Notes under the pieces: model-generated
What the model saw: only the letters and a program-made list of their open reading frames with translations
What the model was told of the DNA's origin: nothing
Database searches by the model: none
Part shown: positions 62,860 to 64,000 of the stretch, piece after piece
Layout of the letters: each line of letters begins with the position of its first letter
How positions within the stretch are numbered: position 1 is the stretch's first letter
Assembly: GCF_011386835.1 (NCBI RefSeq)
Contig: NC_088792.1
Location: 113,494,421-113,558,420, forward strand
From: Chrysemys picta bellii
Taxonomy: Eukaryota > Chordata > Testudines > Emydidae
Reading direction: 5' to 3'
Length of the DNA stretch: 64,000 nucleotides
Translations under genes and position numbers: made by a program

Positions 62860-63600
62860 TTTCTGTACACTGAAGAGAGGCTTTAATCAAGTTTTGCACA
62901 TTGACAGCCAGATCGTCTCCCTTTAGTAATATAGTTGATGTACACCCAGCAAATTTTGCATAATTTACATTATTGTCCCCAGGTGCATTAATTACATTTT
63001 TAATATTGAATTTCATCTGCTACTATGCTGCCCATTCACTTAGCTTTATTAAATTTCTCTGTAATTCCCCAGTCTTCTAGAGTCTTGACTAGTCTAAAAT
63101 GTTTTTGCATTGGATGTAAATTTTGTCATCTTGTTGTCTGCCTCACTTTCCAGATGATTAAAAAAGATTCCTGTATCGTTACTAGTATAGAACCTTGGGA
63201 TGCTTTACTATTAATCTTTTGATATGCTGAAAATAGATCCTTTATTCCCATTTTCTGTCTTTTGGACAGTATCTGATCTACTTTACCTTTCACCCCGTAA
63301 TTACTTATTTTCTTTGATTTCTTCTTCTCAGAGACTTTGTCAGAGGCTTTCTGAATATCCAGATAGATTAGCAGCTCACACTCCTTTATCTGCTCTTTTG
63401 CTGATGAACTCAAAGAATCCTAGTAGATGAAACATGTTATGTAGCCTATGTGAGGGGGACAACCCAGCACAAATTCATACAGATATTTTGTAATTCTATT
63501 CTTAAGTATAATTTTACCTGATGTGCCTGGCTCTGAAGTAAGGCTCACTGCTTTGTATGGCACCTTTTTAAAAATAAGTATCATTCACACTCATCTCTGG
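62860..63600 (-). pseudogene. Older CR1-like LINE fragment
   Basis: At about 63410-63130 on the minus strand, IYLDIQKASDKV, KISNYGVKGKVDQIL, KMGIKDLFSAYQKI and ASQGSIL correspond to the CR1 reverse transcriptase region following LDFQKAFDKVPH. Lower down, TGAATTTCATCTGCTACTAT and similar are 3'UTR. It is more diverged than the neighbouring copy and has frameshifts. Confidence 0.6.
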
Positions 63601-64000
63601 GCACTTCTGAAAGGCCCAAGGTGATGAGTGTGATATTTGACTGTCTCATTGTTTGGGTGGCCAGCTCTGACTTACCCTCTTTTCCAGTGCCCTTTGATGT
63701 TCAGAAGTACTACAACATGGGTACTCCAGTAACAGGTTATGAAGGAGACTGTCTAGCACCTGTTGATCGAAGATGCTGGTGGAGAATGTTGAGCAACTCA
63801 GCTCGAAGTCACATCAAATTAGTTCACCTTTAGAGCTGTATTCCTTCCAAAATGGCCACAGTACGGTATCCTCTCTTAGCCCCACCTCCCTCTGTCTGTT
63901 CTTACACAGGAAAGAGGCATTACCTATTCCCTTCAGCAGAAAGGCAGTCTCACCTAGAGTCAGGGAATATGAGCAGGAGCATCATGGCTTTGACATCTGG

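Noticed and set aside
46300..64000. FRRS1L exons, expected upstream by mammalian gene order
   Set aside because: No minus-strand segment with splice sites and recognisable protein similarity was found. A donor-like GTGAGA near 63950 with a short open frame is too weak to call.

Overview
The window is nuclear DNA of a vertebrate, most likely a turtle (a crocodilian is the alternative). Its one recognisable host gene is the 5' half of TMEM245, on the minus strand. I assembled it from seven separate exons whose reading phases join exactly. The sauropsid assignment rests on the TMEM245 sequence together with many CR1 LINE 3' ends, PIF/Harbinger MITEs that look like the Chompy type of crocodilians and turtles, abundant hAT elements, and a DIRS-type retrotransposon whose gag has a LAP2alpha-like block. 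The species call is an inference.

Layout. Positions 1-45945 hold TMEM245 exons 1 to 7, read right to left: exon 1 at 45283-45945, exon 2 at 32145-32262, exon 3 at 30768-30869, exon 4 at 25315-25425, exon 5 at 20122-20337, exon 6 at 9586-9755 and exon 7 (24 nt) at 3810-3833. Together they encode 468 residues, roughly half of the usual vertebrate protein. The remaining exons, and the miR-32 hairpin that lies in a late intron in other vertebrates, would be to the left of position 1. A CpG-rich promoter (about 45180-46320) carries three close matches to the ZNF143/THAP11-type site. From 46.3 kb to 64 kb I see no host gene, only transposable-element relics. In mammals the next gene upstream of TMEM245 is FRRS1L, but none of its exons is visible here.

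The introns and 5' flank are a record of mobile elements. Intron 5 (9756-20121) contains a DIRS-like retrotransposon of about 6.6 kb, split by a nested LINE with recognisable endonuclease and reverse transcriptase (YADD intact but frames broken). Introns 3 and 1 each contain a solo LTR of about 1.2 kb with its own perfect 5-bp target duplication. Intron 1 also holds several hAT elements, a mariner-type MITE and a large foldback with complementary microsatellite arms. The 5' flank holds three hAT-type elements with readable 8-bp target duplications, a decayed ZMYM1-like hAT transposase gene that is the plausible source class for such elements, further foldbacks, and several CR1 copies.

All element coordinates are by eye and usually good to within a few to tens of bases. 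Where a target-site duplication could be read, the ends are exact. Family names for repeats are by resemblance, because no library search was possible.
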